From the NCBI GenBank assembly GCA_000830175.1, contig JQIS01000001.1, positions 221,482 through 285,481 on the forward strand: 64,000 nucleotides of DNA, written 5' to 3'. The position numbers and the translations under genes were made by a program. This document shows, piece by piece, positions 26,430-34,431 of the stretch. Position 1 is the first letter of the stretch; every line of letters begins with the position of its first letter. Below the pieces are notes generated by a model, which was given only the letters and a program-made list of their open reading frames with translations, was not told the DNA's origin and made no database searches. Source of the DNA: Sulfurovum sp. FS08-3 (GTDB lineage Bacteria > Campylobacterota > Campylobacteria > Campylobacterales > Sulfurovaceae).

Positions 26430-27794
26430 TTATGAACTACACGAGGGAGATTCGCTACTTCCCCCTGCGAAGTAGTTGCCATCAAAGCTTACGAGTGAGT
26501 ACTCCCTATCGTTGCCCAAAGCCTCTTTGAGTCCCTCGATAGATAGAAATCCTAGTGATGTTGCCCCTATCTTTTTGCTAATTTGAGCGGGTGTTTTGTT
26601 GGCAGAGATAAGCTCTTTTTTGGTAGGTGTATCGATTCCGTATCGACAAGGGTATTTGATTTCGGGGGCTGCGATACGCATGTGCACTTCGGCTGCTCCT
26701 GCATCTTTGAGCATTTTGACGATTTGTTTGGAGGTCGTTCCTCTTACCAAAGAGTCATCAATAATGGCTATGCGTTTTCCTTTGATGAGGTTTTGGATGG
26801 GAGAGAGTTTGAGACGCACTTTAAGATCTCGCACCTCTTGGGTAGGCTCAATAAAGGTACGTCCTATGTAGTGATTGCGTACAATAGCCATCTCAAACCC
26901 TACGCCTAGCCCCCTAGCATAACCCAGTGCCGCTGCTATTCCGCTATCGGGTATGGGCAAGACAAGGTCGATTTCGCAAGGCTCCTCTTGAGCCAATCTT
27001 TGCCCCATTTTGAGACGCATCTCATAGACATTTTTGCCATCGATGATGCTATCGGGTCTTGCAAAGTAGATGTACTCAAAAGCACACGGGCGATAGTCGC
27101 TTGGAAAGAGTTGTTGCGATAGCGGCTCTTTGTCGCCATCAAAAATAAGCATCTCGCCTGGGCGTATATCACGGATAAATTTTGCTCCTACCAAATCAAA
27201 AGCACACGTTTCACTTGCGACGATGTATCCTCCATCCTTGAGTCGTCCCAAACTCATAGGGCGAATGCCGTAGCGGTCACGAATGGCAAACATCTTTTTG
27301 CGACTTTGAATCACAAGGCAATAGGCTCCTATGAGCTTATTGATGGTATCTTTGATGCGATCTTCAAGAGAGTTTTTTTGGCTTTTGGCGATCAAATGGA
27401 CGATGTTTTCGGTATCCATATCGCTTTGAAAAATAGCTCCATTGGCTATGAGTTCATTGCGTACTTCGTTTTTATTGACCAAATTGCCGTTGTGTGCAAT
27501 GGAGATTTCGCCCAGTTTGTAACGTGCAAAGACGGGCTGGGCATCAAGGATAGAATCGTTCCCAGCCGTAGAGTAGCGGTTGTGACCAATAGCCATTTTA
27601 CCTTTGAGTATCTTAAAAGAGTCTTCATTGAAAATCTCTGTGACGAGTCCTCTTTTTTTGAAGGTATGGATTTTGACCCCATCGCTTGAGCTAATCCCTG
27701 AAGACTCTTGCCCACGATGTTGCATCGCAAAAAGAGCATAATAGGCAATTTTGGAAGCCTCATCCGAACCGTAAACACCGACAATCGCACACAT
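26430..27794 (-). CDS. purF: amidophosphoribosyltransferase
   Basis: PurF transfers glutamine ammonia to PRPP, the first committed step of purine synthesis. The 454-residue protein begins MCAIVGVYG, so Cys2 becomes the N-terminal nucleophile after Met removal. There is no propeptide. The Ntn-glutaminase (HRGQESSGI, GHNRYSTAG) and the PRPP-binding loop (IAIIDDSLVRGTTSKQIV) are intact. The C-terminal tail SSESPSCSS is Ser/Cys-rich. purD lies elsewhere in the window (52378). Confidence 0.97.
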   Translation of the reverse strand: MCAIVGVYGSDEASKIAYYALFAMQHRGQESSGISSSDGVKIHTFKKRGLVTEIFNEDSFKILKGKMAIGHNRYSTAGNDSILDAQPVFARYKLGEISIAHNGNLVNKNEVRNELIANGAIFQSDMDTENIVHLIAKSQKNSLEDRIKDTINKLIGAYCLVIQSRKKMFAIRDRYGIRPMSLGRLKDGGYIVASETCAFDLVGAKFIRDIRPGEMLIFDGDKEPLSQQLFPSDYRPCAFEYIYFARPDSIIDGKNVYEMRLKMGQRLAQEEPCEIDLVLPIPDSGIAAALGYARGLGVGFEMAIVRNHYIGRTFIEPTQEVRDLKVRLKLSPIQNLIKGKRIAIIDDSLVRGTTSKQIVKMLKDAGAAEVHMRIAAPEIKYPCRYGIDTPTKKELISANKTPAQISKKIGATSLGFLSIEGLKEALGNDREYSLVSFDGNYFAGGSSESPSCSS

Positions 27795-27803
27795 ATCTAT
27801 CCT

Positions 27804-28571
27804 TTATATTCCCAAGCAGTCATTAATAGTATAAAATCCTACCTCTTGAGCTACCAACCATTTAGCGGCTCTTAAAGCACCCTTCGAGAAGGTCTCTCTA
27901 CTTGTAGCGGTATGGTTGAGTTCCAAAAACTCGCCATCGTTGTAAAATCCTACCGTGTGGCGACCCACAATATCACCGCCTCTTAGTGCCATAACGGCTA
28001 TCTCCTCTTTGCTTCTAGCCCCGATTTGTCCATCTCGACCGCTAATGCGTACGCTATCGAGATCAACGCCTCGCCCTTTGGCGGCAAATTCACCCAAAGT
28101 AATCGCCGTACCTGAGGGAGAATCTACTTTGTGGCGATGGTGTTGCTCTATAATCTCTATATCAAAATCTTTGAGTGTATGCGAAACACGTTCAACGAGT
28201 TGTTTGAGCAAAGCAATACCTACCGACATATTGGATGAGTAGAGCAAAGGCATCTCTTTGGAGGCCTCTTTCATAAGATTTTGTTGGTGTGATGTAAAAC
28301 CTGTCGTTGCAATCACAAGAGGCTTAGGATTTTTAAGGGCTGCTTCAAGCAAAGTTTGCGTTGCTTGTGGGGCAGAAAAATCTATCACAACATCGCAGTG
28401 ATTCAAAAGTTCATCCATAGAGTTGGTAATAACCACTCCTGCACCTACCTCTTTTTTGAGTTCATCAAAGACATGTACGCAACTAAGCACCGCTTCGCTA
28501 TCGTGGGCTAAATTCTCAATAAGCAATGACCCCACACGTCCTGTGCTGCCAACTATTCCTACTTTAAGCAT
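27804..28571 (-). CDS. dapB: 4-hydroxy-tetrahydrodipicolinate reductase
   Basis: DapB reduces the DapA product with NAD(P)H in the lysine and meso-diaminopimelate pathway. The 255-residue protein has the Rossmann start KVGIVGSTGRVGSLL, the active-site motif EQHHRHKVDSPSGTA and the C-terminal RGGDIVGRHTV. Its ATG overlaps the trxB stop (TAATG). dapF, a later step, is at 35997. Confidence 0.96.
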   Translation of the reverse strand: MLKVGIVGSTGRVGSLLIENLAHDSEAVLSCVHVFDELKKEVGAGVVITNSMDELLNHCDVVIDFSAPQATQTLLEAALKNPKPLVIATTGFTSHQQNLMKEASKEMPLLYSSNMSVGIALLKQLVERVSHTLKDFDIEIIEQHHRHKVDSPSGTAITLGEFAAKGRGVDLDSVRISGRDGQIGARSKEEIAVMALRGGDIVGRHTVGFYNDGEFLELNHTATSRETFSKGALRAAKWLVAQEVGFYTINDCLGI

Positions 28572-29512
28572 TAACTTCGCTCCTGAATATAGGCTATGAC
28601 TTGAAGTGCAGCTGTTGCTCCATCACTGGCAGCACAAACGACTTGCTTGGGGGCTTCGATGCGTATATCACCCGCAGCAAAAAGCCCCTCAACGTTGGTT
28701 TTCATACTCAAATCAACGATTACTTGTCCCCAGTCATTAACGGCACAGATAAACGTACCATCGGCATCTTTGAGTACGCTGTTGTTTACATCATGCCCTA
28801 CAAAGACAAAAAGCCCCGTATTGGGCATATCGGTGATTTCACCTGTTTTGATGTTTTTGATTTTGACACCATCAAGCCCCATCATACCGCCGTACGCCTC
28901 TTCGATAATGCTATCGGTGATGAGGTGAATGTTTGTTTTTTTCATGACACGCTCAAGCGTAGGAGGGGCGGCACGAAAGGCATCTCTGCGGTGTACGACA
29001 TAGACATCGCTACAAATATTGGAGAGATAGAGTGCCTCTTCGAGTGCGGTATCGCCTCCGCCTAGTATGGTAACGGGTTTGTTTTTGTAAAAAAACCCAT
29101 CGCACGTTGCACAAGTACTCACGCCCTTGCCAAAAAACTCATCTTCGCCTTTGAAATTGGCTCGTTTGGGAGTCGAACCCGTAGCAACAATCACGCTCAT
29201 AGCTTCGATACTTTCGCCGCCCTCCAAAGTCACGACAAAGTGTTCACCGCTTTTGGCTACACGTTCAACCTTTTTCATCTCATGCTTAAGTCCAAAGTGG
29301 AAAGTCTGCTCTTGCCATGTGTTCATAAAGTCCATACCCGTTTTGCCGTGTTCAAAAAAACCTGGGTAGTTCTCAATTTCAGAACTTTGTGTGATTTGCC
29401 CCCCTGGCATTCCTAGTTCAAACATGACGACATTTTTGAGTCCACCACGTGTAGCGTACAATCCAGCCGTCATTCCTGCGGGTCCTCCACCGATAATAGC
29501 ACAATCTAACAT
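28571..29512 (-). CDS. trxB: thioredoxin reductase
   Basis: This NADPH-dependent flavoenzyme keeps thioredoxin reduced. The 313-residue protein has the FAD motif [15 protein letters not shown], the redox-active CATC in [12 protein letters not shown], the NAD(P) motif [15 protein letters not shown] and the C-terminal FAD-binding [13 protein letters not shown] precedes the ATG. It is the first gene of a leftward trxB-dapB-purF group. Confidence 0.96.
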   Translation of the reverse strand: MLDCAIIGGGPAGMTAGLYATRGGLKNVVMFELGMPGGQITQSSEIENYPGFFEHGKTGMDFMNTWQEQTFHFGLKHEMKKVERVAKSGEHFVVTLEGGESIEAMSVIVATGSTPKRANFKGEDEFFGKGVSTCATCDGFFYKNKPVTILGGGDTALEEALYLSNICSDVYVVHRRDAFRAAPPTLERVMKKTNIHLITDSIIEEAYGGMMGLDGVKIKNIKTGEITDMPNTGLFVFVGHDVNNSVLKDADGTFICAVNDWGQVIVDLSMKTNVEGLFAAGDIRIEAPKQVVCAASDGATAALQVIAYIQERS

Positions 29513-29595
29513 CTTCTCTCCATCTATTGTTTATTTGAATTTTTTAGTTTGATGATTGTATCGAAAATCAAATTATAGCAGAGTATCATTGAGTT

Positions 29596-30585
29596 TCAAA
29601 GATAATCTTTTTTGTTGCGTTTGATTTTTTGGTAAATGGTTGGATTTTGGTTACGTTTGTGGGCTATTTTTTGGATAATAGAGGGGTTGGTGTAGGGTTG
29701 TGTGAGCGATTGCCAGTAGATTTTACGTTTTTTAATGATGGTTTGATGCAAATTGATACGGTTGGCTCTTCGTTGGAGTATGGCTTGATGGCTTGATTTG
29801 ATTTGCGTATCGGTAAGTTTGCGAATTTTACGCTGTATTTTACGCACCAAAAGAGCCAAAAGGTGCTTGATAGGCAGGTGCAAAAATTTCTCCAAAACAC
29901 TCTCAAATGCCCTAAATGCCACCAAAAATATATCGTAAATTTTGGCAAACCAACGCTTAAAAGTAGGGATTTTTTCAAGCAACTCAATAAGCCACGAGAA
30001 GATAAGGATTTCTATCAAGGGAGCGATAAAGCTATTCCATAGATAGTCGTTAAAAAAGTACGCCGTAGTCGCCCCGATTTTGAGAAACACCGCCAACAAA
30101 AAGCTCCACATGCGTGCCAATAGTACCTTAAGAGCCAAAAAAAGACCCATAAATTTGGTCACGATGCTTAGCGAAGCGATAAAGGCAAAGAGAGCAATAA
30201 CCTTTTGCATAAGAGGGGAGCGTTTGAAAAGATGGATAAAATAGGTTTTGATGATGGCTATTTCATCTTTGAGATGACGCAAAAAGTGTTTTTTGAAATT
30301 GTAAATAATAATCTTTTCAGTGATATAGCGTTTGCCTAGCCCCACCGTGGTAAGCAGAGCAATTTTTTTCATAAATGCCAATAGGATAAATTTGCCGTTG
30401 ATAAGAAAAAAAGAGACGACAAACGAGACGATGTGTTTTTTGACAAAGAAAAAGGAGCGTATTACTAAAGCAACAATAAACGTACGGCTTTGCTCAAAAA
30501 GCAGAGGAATAGCAAGAAGTACCGCTATGCCCAAAACGATATAGAGGGTTTTGTTACTCTTTGGTTTGAGTCGTGTTCGTCTCAT
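29596..30585 (-). CDS. basic multi-pass membrane protein of unknown function
   Basis: The 329-residue protein has about five or six hydrophobic segments between residues 12 and 200, and a strongly basic, soluble C-terminal 90 residues (many Lys, Arg, Gln), including repeated KIxxKRNQNPTIYQKIKRNKK-type text. I do not recognise a family. The charge pattern would suit binding to nucleic acid or anionic lipid, but that is conjecture. It overlaps the next upstream gene by 32 bases, and the two look like a pair. Confidence 0.6.
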   Translation of the reverse strand: MRRTRLKPKSNKTLYIVLGIAVLLAIPLLFEQSRTFIVALVIRSFFFVKKHIVSFVVSFFLINGKFILLAFMKKIALLTTVGLGKRYITEKIIIYNFKKHFLRHLKDEIAIIKTYFIHLFKRSPLMQKVIALFAFIASLSIVTKFMGLFLALKVLLARMWSFLLAVFLKIGATTAYFFNDYLWNSFIAPLIEILIFSWLIELLEKIPTFKRWFAKIYDIFLVAFRAFESVLEKFLHLPIKHLLALLVRKIQRKIRKLTDTQIKSSHQAILQRRANRINLHQTIIKKRKIYWQSLTQPYTNPSIIQKIAHKRNQNPTIYQKIKRNKKDYL

Positions 30586-31183
30586 GGTCGCTCTTTGGTT
30601 GAGATCTCTTTAGACTATTTTTGATAGCACGATAGAGGTGTTGAAATCGCTCCATAAAGCCACTCTTTTTGGAAAAAAAACGCTCTTTGAAAGCTTTGAA
30701 CTCTTTTTTGAGCCACTCTTTGGTTTTTTTGAGTCTCTCGATAAGCTCTTGATAGGTTTGAAGCGATTTGAGCCACTTCATAAAAGCGGTGATACGTTTG
30801 TACGCCCCCGCCATAAAACCAAATGAGAGCATCTTAAATTTGGTCACTTTAAATATCCAAAAGGTAAAAGCGGCGAGTGGAATTTTGGCGATGTAGAGAA
30901 ATCCACCTATGAGCAGTTGCCCATTGACAAACAAAATCCCCGAGACAATCCCTGCAGCTTCAACCACAATAAGCAACACCACAAAGATAAACAACGCCAC
31001 ATAAGCGTTTACTTTGGCAAGATGACCCTCAAGGCGTTGCACGAGATTGAGTGCATGAAAATAGTTGTAGATAGGTTGTGCAATGCCTTCCCAAATAATC
31101 TCTTCAAAGATGATAAAAAGCAAAATCAAAACCAGTTGCAACGCATAGAGTATTTTATTGAAAAATTGACGAACAAAGTACAT
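30554..31183 (-). CDS. membrane protein of unknown function, partner of the downstream gene
   Basis: The 209-residue protein has three hydrophobic segments (about residues 12-32, 60-90 and 95-120) and then a basic amphipathic helix region (KWLKSLQTYQELIERLKKTK) and a polar tail. An AGGA site precedes the ATG. Its 3' end overlaps the next gene by 32 bases, so the two are co-translated. The family resembles uncharacterised conserved membrane proteins; no function can be assigned. Confidence 0.6.
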   Translation of the reverse strand: MYFVRQFFNKILYALQLVLILLFIIFEEIIWEGIAQPIYNYFHALNLVQRLEGHLAKVNAYVALFIFVVLLIVVEAAGIVSGILFVNGQLLIGGFLYIAKIPLAAFTFWIFKVTKFKMLSFGFMAGAYKRITAFMKWLKSLQTYQELIERLKKTKEWLKKEFKAFKERFFSKKSGFMERFQHLYRAIKNSLKRSQPKSDHETNTTQTKE

Positions 31184-31306
31184 GATTATCCTAATGTGTT
31201 CTATGATTGAAATTTTATCGAAAGTTATTTATAGATAGGATGTGAAGTGGTAAGATTTTGTAATAGTTTGGAGTAGGGTAGGGGGCAAACCCCAACCGTG
31301 TGAAGA

Positions 31307-31666
31307 TTATTTTCTTCGTAGTTCTTTGATTCTCGCTGCTTTACCTTTGAGATCTCGAAGATAGAAGAGTTTAGCACGTCTTACACGTCCTCTTCTAAGT
31401 ACTTCGATAAATTGAATACTATCGGAGTAGATAGGGAAAATTCTCTCAACGCCTACACCGTTAGCTCCTACTTTTCGTACCATAAAGGTTTTGCCTGTGC
31501 CTTCGCCTCGAAGAGAGATACAAAGACCCTCAAAGTTTTGAACCCTTTGCTTATCACCCTCTTTAATCATTACACCTACTCTAAGAGTATCACCAGCTCT
31601 AAACTCTGGAATATTTTTGCTTTCCATTTGAGCGTTTTCAAAGTTTTCAATATATTTATTTCTCAT
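31307..31666 (-). CDS. rplS: ribosomal protein L19
   Basis: L19 is a 50S protein at the subunit interface. The 119-residue protein has the family text [32 protein letters not shown] and [25 protein letters not shown]. It overlaps the end of trmD by 11 bases, the standard rimM-trmD-rplS order. Confidence 0.98.
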   Translation of the reverse strand: MRNKYIENFENAQMESKNIPEFRAGDTLRVGVMIKEGDKQRVQNFEGLCISLRGEGTGKTFMVRKVGANGVGVERIFPIYSDSIQFIEVLRRGRVRRAKLFYLRDLKGKAARIKELRRK

Positions 31667-32360
31667 TGTTTGCCTTTTGTTTGACTATATTGTATAGGTC
31701 AGGACGAAAATATTGCGTTTTTGCCCTAGATAGTCGATTTTTTAAGTCTGTAATTTTACTATGATTTCCCTTAGAATATTCTAAAATACTAGAGTAGTTC
31801 CCATAAATAAGAGGTTTTGTAAAGGCAGGTGCTTCCAAAAGTGCATTGTCATAGCTCTCAATCGCCAAAGAGTCGCTATTGCCTAGTACTCCCTCCACGT
31901 TGCGGCTTATTGCATCGCATAGCACCATACTTGCCAACTCTCCACCCGTAAGAATATAATCTCCAATCGAAAATATCTCATCGGCATACTTCTCAATCAC
32001 CCGCTCATCAATCCCCTCATAGCGTCCGCTTACGAGTACAATATGCTCTTTTTTCGCCAAACGTTTGGCATCGTGCTGCCTAAAAGGTTTGCCCACAGGA
32101 GAACAAAAGATAATATGAGCATGAGGCGAAGAGGAGAGGATAGACTCTAGGGTATCAAAAAGCGGTTGCGGAGTCATCAACATCCCCGCCCCTCCACCGA
32201 CCATAGGAGCGTCCACACGGTTGTGCTTGTCGCTCGTGACATCACGAGGATTGTAAAAATCTATCGAAATCTGCCCACCCTCAACCGCACGAGCCAAAAT
32301 CGAATCACCAAAGTAGCCCTCAATAATATTTTGAAAAAGTGTTACGAAAGTAAAACGCAT
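31656..32360 (-). CDS. trmD: tRNA (guanine37-N1)-methyltransferase
   Basis: TrmD methylates G37 of tRNAs reading CNN codons and prevents +1 frameshifts. The protein (234 residues from this start) has [17 protein letters not shown], the SAM-knot region [14 protein letters not shown] and [14 protein letters not shown]. The open frame extends 63 bases further upstream, but MRFTFVTLF aligns with the family start and AAGG precedes it. A minus-strand TATAAT at 32386-32391 gives it a promoter of its own, needed because a toxin-antitoxin cassette separates it from rimM. Confidence 0.95.
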   Translation of the reverse strand: MRFTFVTLFQNIIEGYFGDSILARAVEGGQISIDFYNPRDVTSDKHNRVDAPMVGGGAGMLMTPQPLFDTLESILSSSPHAHIIFCSPVGKPFRQHDAKRLAKKEHIVLVSGRYEGIDERVIEKYADEIFSIGDYILTGGELASMVLCDAISRNVEGVLGNSDSLAIESYDNALLEAPAFTKPLIYGNYSSILEYSKGNHSKITDLKNRLSRAKTQYFRPDLYNIVKQKANNEK

Positions 32361-32385
32361 AAGTTGAGCCTTAAAAAAATGTCTA

Positions 32386-32391
32386 ATTATA
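32386..32391 (-). promoter_or_regulatory. -10 box for trmD-rplS
   Basis: On the minus strand the sequence reads CGCTATAATTAG, with the ATG 26 bases downstream. It lies next to the divergent toxin-antitoxin promoter and probably restores expression of trmD-rplS, cut off from the rpsP promoter by the inserted cassette. Confidence 0.55.
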
Positions 32392-32407
32392 GCGAAGTTT
32401 TTGGCTA

Positions 32408-32436
32408 TTGACATAGCGACCAAAGGGTTGTATAAT
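32408..32436 (+). promoter_or_regulatory. consensus sigma70 promoter of the toxin-antitoxin cassette
   Basis: TTGACA at 32408-32413 and TATAAT at 32431-32436 are separated by exactly 17 bases, a perfect textbook promoter. Campylobacterota promoters rarely have a -35 like this. The direct repeat TTGTATAA-TTGTATAA overlaps the -10 (32428-32443) and could be the antitoxin operator. Confidence 0.75.
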
Positions 32437-32462
32437 TGTATAAATAGATAAAAGGTTTATAA

Positions 32463-32708
32463 ATGAACATTACGGCAACTCAACTTAAACAACAAACGCA
32501 TATTCTTTCACATCTAAAGGAAGAGGATATTATTGTCACCAAAAGAGATAAGCCTTTTGCAGTCATTATAGCGTATGATAAATACCAAGAGATGCTAACT
32601 CAAAACCAACAACAAGCTATCAAGAAAAAAATTCAAGCCCTCCAATCGATGGAAGCTATTGATTTAGGTGGCAAAGACTATCAAAGTATCAAAAGCGAAA
32701 TGGCATAA
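32463..32708 (+). CDS. Phd/YefM-type antitoxin
   Basis: The 81-residue protein begins MNITATQLKQQTHILSHLKE and has DIIVTKRDKPFAVIIAYDKYQEM, the dimerisation and DNA-binding fold of Phd/YefM antitoxins. The C-terminal half is Gln/Lys-rich and would be the disordered toxin-binding tail. It precedes a PIN toxin by 3 bases. Members of this family repress their own promoter, and a direct repeat overlaps the -10 here. Confidence 0.85.
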   Translation: MNITATQLKQQTHILSHLKEEDIIVTKRDKPFAVIIAYDKYQEMLTQNQQQAIKKKIQALQSMEAIDLGGKDYQSIKSEMA

Positions 32709-32711
32709 CCG

Positions 32712-33113
32712 ATGCAAAAGCTTTTTTTGGATGCCAATATTATTTTAGACCTTATTGATGCCAAGAGGGATAGAGTTGCCATCACCAAAGAGCGGCTCAC
32801 CACCCATTTGGCTAACGGTGATAGGCTCTATACAAGTTGCGATATTTTTACTACGGTCTATTATGTAGCAGCTAAACACAATGAATTTAGTAAAGTCATT
32901 GCTCAACTTGAAGCTATTGCAAGCTTTGTTGAGATTATCCCTATTGATGCTAATATTATCCATGAAGCTATCAGGGTTAGTAAAGCCAGTGAGCATAAAG
33001 ATTTGGAAGATATACTTCAATATATCTGTGCCAAAGAGATGGTATGTGATTTGATTTTGAGCAACGACAAAGGATTTTATGCTCCCGATATTGAGCTTCA
33101 AAGAGTAGTTTGA
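32712..33113 (+). CDS. PIN-domain toxin ribonuclease (VapC-like)
   Basis: The 133-residue protein starts MQKLFLDANIILDLIDAKR (first catalytic Asp) and has SCDIFTTVYYVA and SEHKDLEDILQYICA, with later acidic residues and NDKGF. This is the acidic-cluster pattern of PIN nucleases that cut tRNA or mRNA. It is coupled to the Phd/YefM antitoxin 3 bases upstream. The pair lies in the middle of a ribosomal protein operon on the opposite strand. Confidence 0.85.
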   Translation: MQKLFLDANIILDLIDAKRDRVAITKERLTTHLANGDRLYTSCDIFTTVYYVAAKHNEFSKVIAQLEAIASFVEIIPIDANIIHEAIRVSKASEHKDLEDILQYICAKEMVCDLILSNDKGFYAPDIELQRVV

Positions 33114-33131
33114 AAAGGTATAGGGTAATAA

Positions 33132-33164
33132 GATAAGCAGATAAGCGATGAGCTTATTCTTATC
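33132..33164. terminator. hairpin between convergent toxin and rimM genes
   Basis: GATAAG..ATAAGC pairs with GCTTAT..CTTATC around the loop GATGA, giving two 6-bp stem blocks with a small bulge. It sits in the gap between convergent genes and may stop transcription both ways, although the flanking T runs are weak. Confidence 0.5.
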
Positions 33165-33186
33165 AAAAGTTGATTGTGAAGCTACT

Positions 33187-33714
33187 TTAACTCGCTTCTA
33201 ATATATCTTTGGTATCTTTGGTCACTATTTTTTTTGCATCTTTATCGACACTAAGAATATAGCGATCGATATAGGGGACTAAAAAACTTTTGGCTAAACC
33301 TTTTTCTATCAAAGTTGAGTCGGTATCGATTTGAAGGTAGTCAGTGTTGAGGATTCGTTGAATGTCGCTTACTTTTCCCAAAAGCTCTTCGTAGTCGTAG
33401 AGAAGCAAACCGATAATGTCAAACCAAAAGTACTGCCCCTCTTGAAGGTCACAGCTCTTTTGGGTCTCTTCAAGCGAGGTGTAGATTTTGGCATTGGTAA
33501 GGCGTTTGGCACTATCAACATCACCGTATCCTACAAAACCAATCAATCCCTTTTCCAAATCAATACGAGCCACTTCAAGTTTGCCCCTATCGCTCTCAAA
33601 CGATTTGCCTTTTTGAAATTGTTCTGGGAAGTCGGTATGAAAGTGGATTTTGAGATCTCCCCAAAGTCCGTGGGTTTTGCCGATTTGGGCGATAAAAAAT
33701 TGATGGGTTTTCAT
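33187..33714 (-). CDS. rimM: 16S rRNA processing protein RimM
   Basis: RimM binds S19 and helps mature the head of the 30S subunit. The protein (175 residues from this start) begins MKTHQFFIAQIGKTHGLWGD, which matches the family N-terminus, and has the C-terminal PRC barrel (YFWFDIIGLLLYDYEELLGKV, FLVPYIDRYI). The open frame extends 69 bases upstream into the khpA end; that extension is rejected. The ribosome binding site is weak, so coupling with khpA is likely. Confidence 0.92.
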   Translation of the reverse strand: MKTHQFFIAQIGKTHGLWGDLKIHFHTDFPEQFQKGKSFESDRGKLEVARIDLEKGLIGFVGYGDVDSAKRLTNAKIYTSLEETQKSCDLQEGQYFWFDIIGLLLYDYEELLGKVSDIQRILNTDYLQIDTDSTLIEKGLAKSFLVPYIDRYILSVDKDAKKIVTKDTKDILEAS

Positions 33715-33731
33715 TGAAAGCAAGAGAGCAT

Positions 33732-33971
33732 CTACAGAGGTTTCACGTTGATGCGGTAGTTTTTGCCACCTTTTGCTTTGCATCCTGAGATAAAGGTTTT
33801 GATAGAATTGATCATCCGCCCCTCTTTGCCAATAAGCTTACCAATATCTTCACTTGATGCGTAAATGGTAATCTCATCAAGAGCATTATCAATATTTTCA
33901 ACATCTACACGGATGCTTTGAGGGCTACTGACGAGTAACCTTGCATAGGAGGCAATAAACTCTTCTACCAT
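33732..33971 (-). CDS. khpA: KH-domain RNA-binding protein (KhpA/YlqC family)
   Basis: The small single-KH protein (79 residues from MVEEFIASYARLLV) has the core IGKLIGKEGRMINSIKTFI. The family binds RNA and in other bacteria works with KhpB on division or translation. The longer open frame would add 22 residues from the rpsP overlap and is unlikely. Its place between rpsP and rimM is conserved. Confidence 0.88.
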   Translation of the reverse strand: MVEEFIASYARLLVSSPQSIRVDVENIDNALDEITIYASSEDIGKLIGKEGRMINSIKTFISGCKAKGGKNYRINVKPL

Positions 33972-33979
33972 AAGGACTC

Positions 33980-34207
33980 TTATTTGTTGGCTAGTCGTGA
34001 AACTGTTGGACTCATCTTTGCACCCACGCCTGTCCAATAGGTCAATCTCTCTCTATCGATGACAAGATCTTTTTGAGCTGAAATAGGGTTGTAGTATCCA
34101 ATGGCTTCAATCCAACCGCTATCTCGTCTCTTTCGGCTATCGGTTACGACGATTCTGTAAAAGGGCTTTTTTTTGCGTCCCATTCGTGTTAATCTAATGA
34201 CTGTCAT
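33980..34207 (-). CDS. rpsP: ribosomal protein S16
   Basis: This 75-residue 30S protein begins [24 protein letters not shown], diagnostic for S16. It is the first gene of the rpsP-khpA-rimM(-trmD-rplS) operon. The transcript seems to start at a TATAAT about 85 bases upstream and runs through a strong hairpin before the start codon. AAGGAAAA precedes the ATG. Confidence 0.98.
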   Translation of the reverse strand: MTVIRLTRMGRKKKPFYRIVVTDSRKRRDSGWIEAIGYYNPISAQKDLVIDRERLTYWTGVGAKMSPTVSRLANK

Positions 34208-34231
34208 TGTTTTTTCCTTTGTGTAAATATG

Positions 34232-34298
34232 CTAAAGTATTCACAACTCATTTCATCCCTCAAAGGGAGTTGTCAATACTTTAGGGAAGGGAATTATA
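34232..34298 (-). promoter_or_regulatory. rpsP promoter and 5' leader hairpin
   Basis: On the minus strand TATAAT at 34293-34298 predicts a transcript start near 34285. Immediately after, 34284-34267 pairs with 34249-34232 in an 18-bp stem with one mismatch (CTAAAGTATT on the outer side), enclosing a second 5-bp hairpin (TCCCT-caa-AGGGA, partly competing). The RNA would therefore begin with a stable hairpin about 53 bases long, 25 bases before the rpsP start codon. This suits mRNA stabilisation or autogenous control by S16; no known riboswitch class was recognised. Confidence 0.65.
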
Positions 34299-34431
34299 GC
34301 AAAATAATATTAAATTAACCTGAAGGATGTCTTTTAGTAAAAAATAGATAATTCTTTGATTTTTGAATGCAATAACACTATGAAATAAGCATCAAAAAGT
34401 TATAATATATCTTTAGTATTAAAGTTAGGGT

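Noticed and set aside
29160-29180. GAGTCGAACCC resembling the T-arm of a tRNA
   Set aside because: It lies in the coding sequence of trxB and no acceptor stem or anticodon arm surrounds it.
32361-32423. N-terminal extension of TrmD
   Set aside because: It would run through the proposed trmD promoter; MRFTFVTLF is the conserved start.
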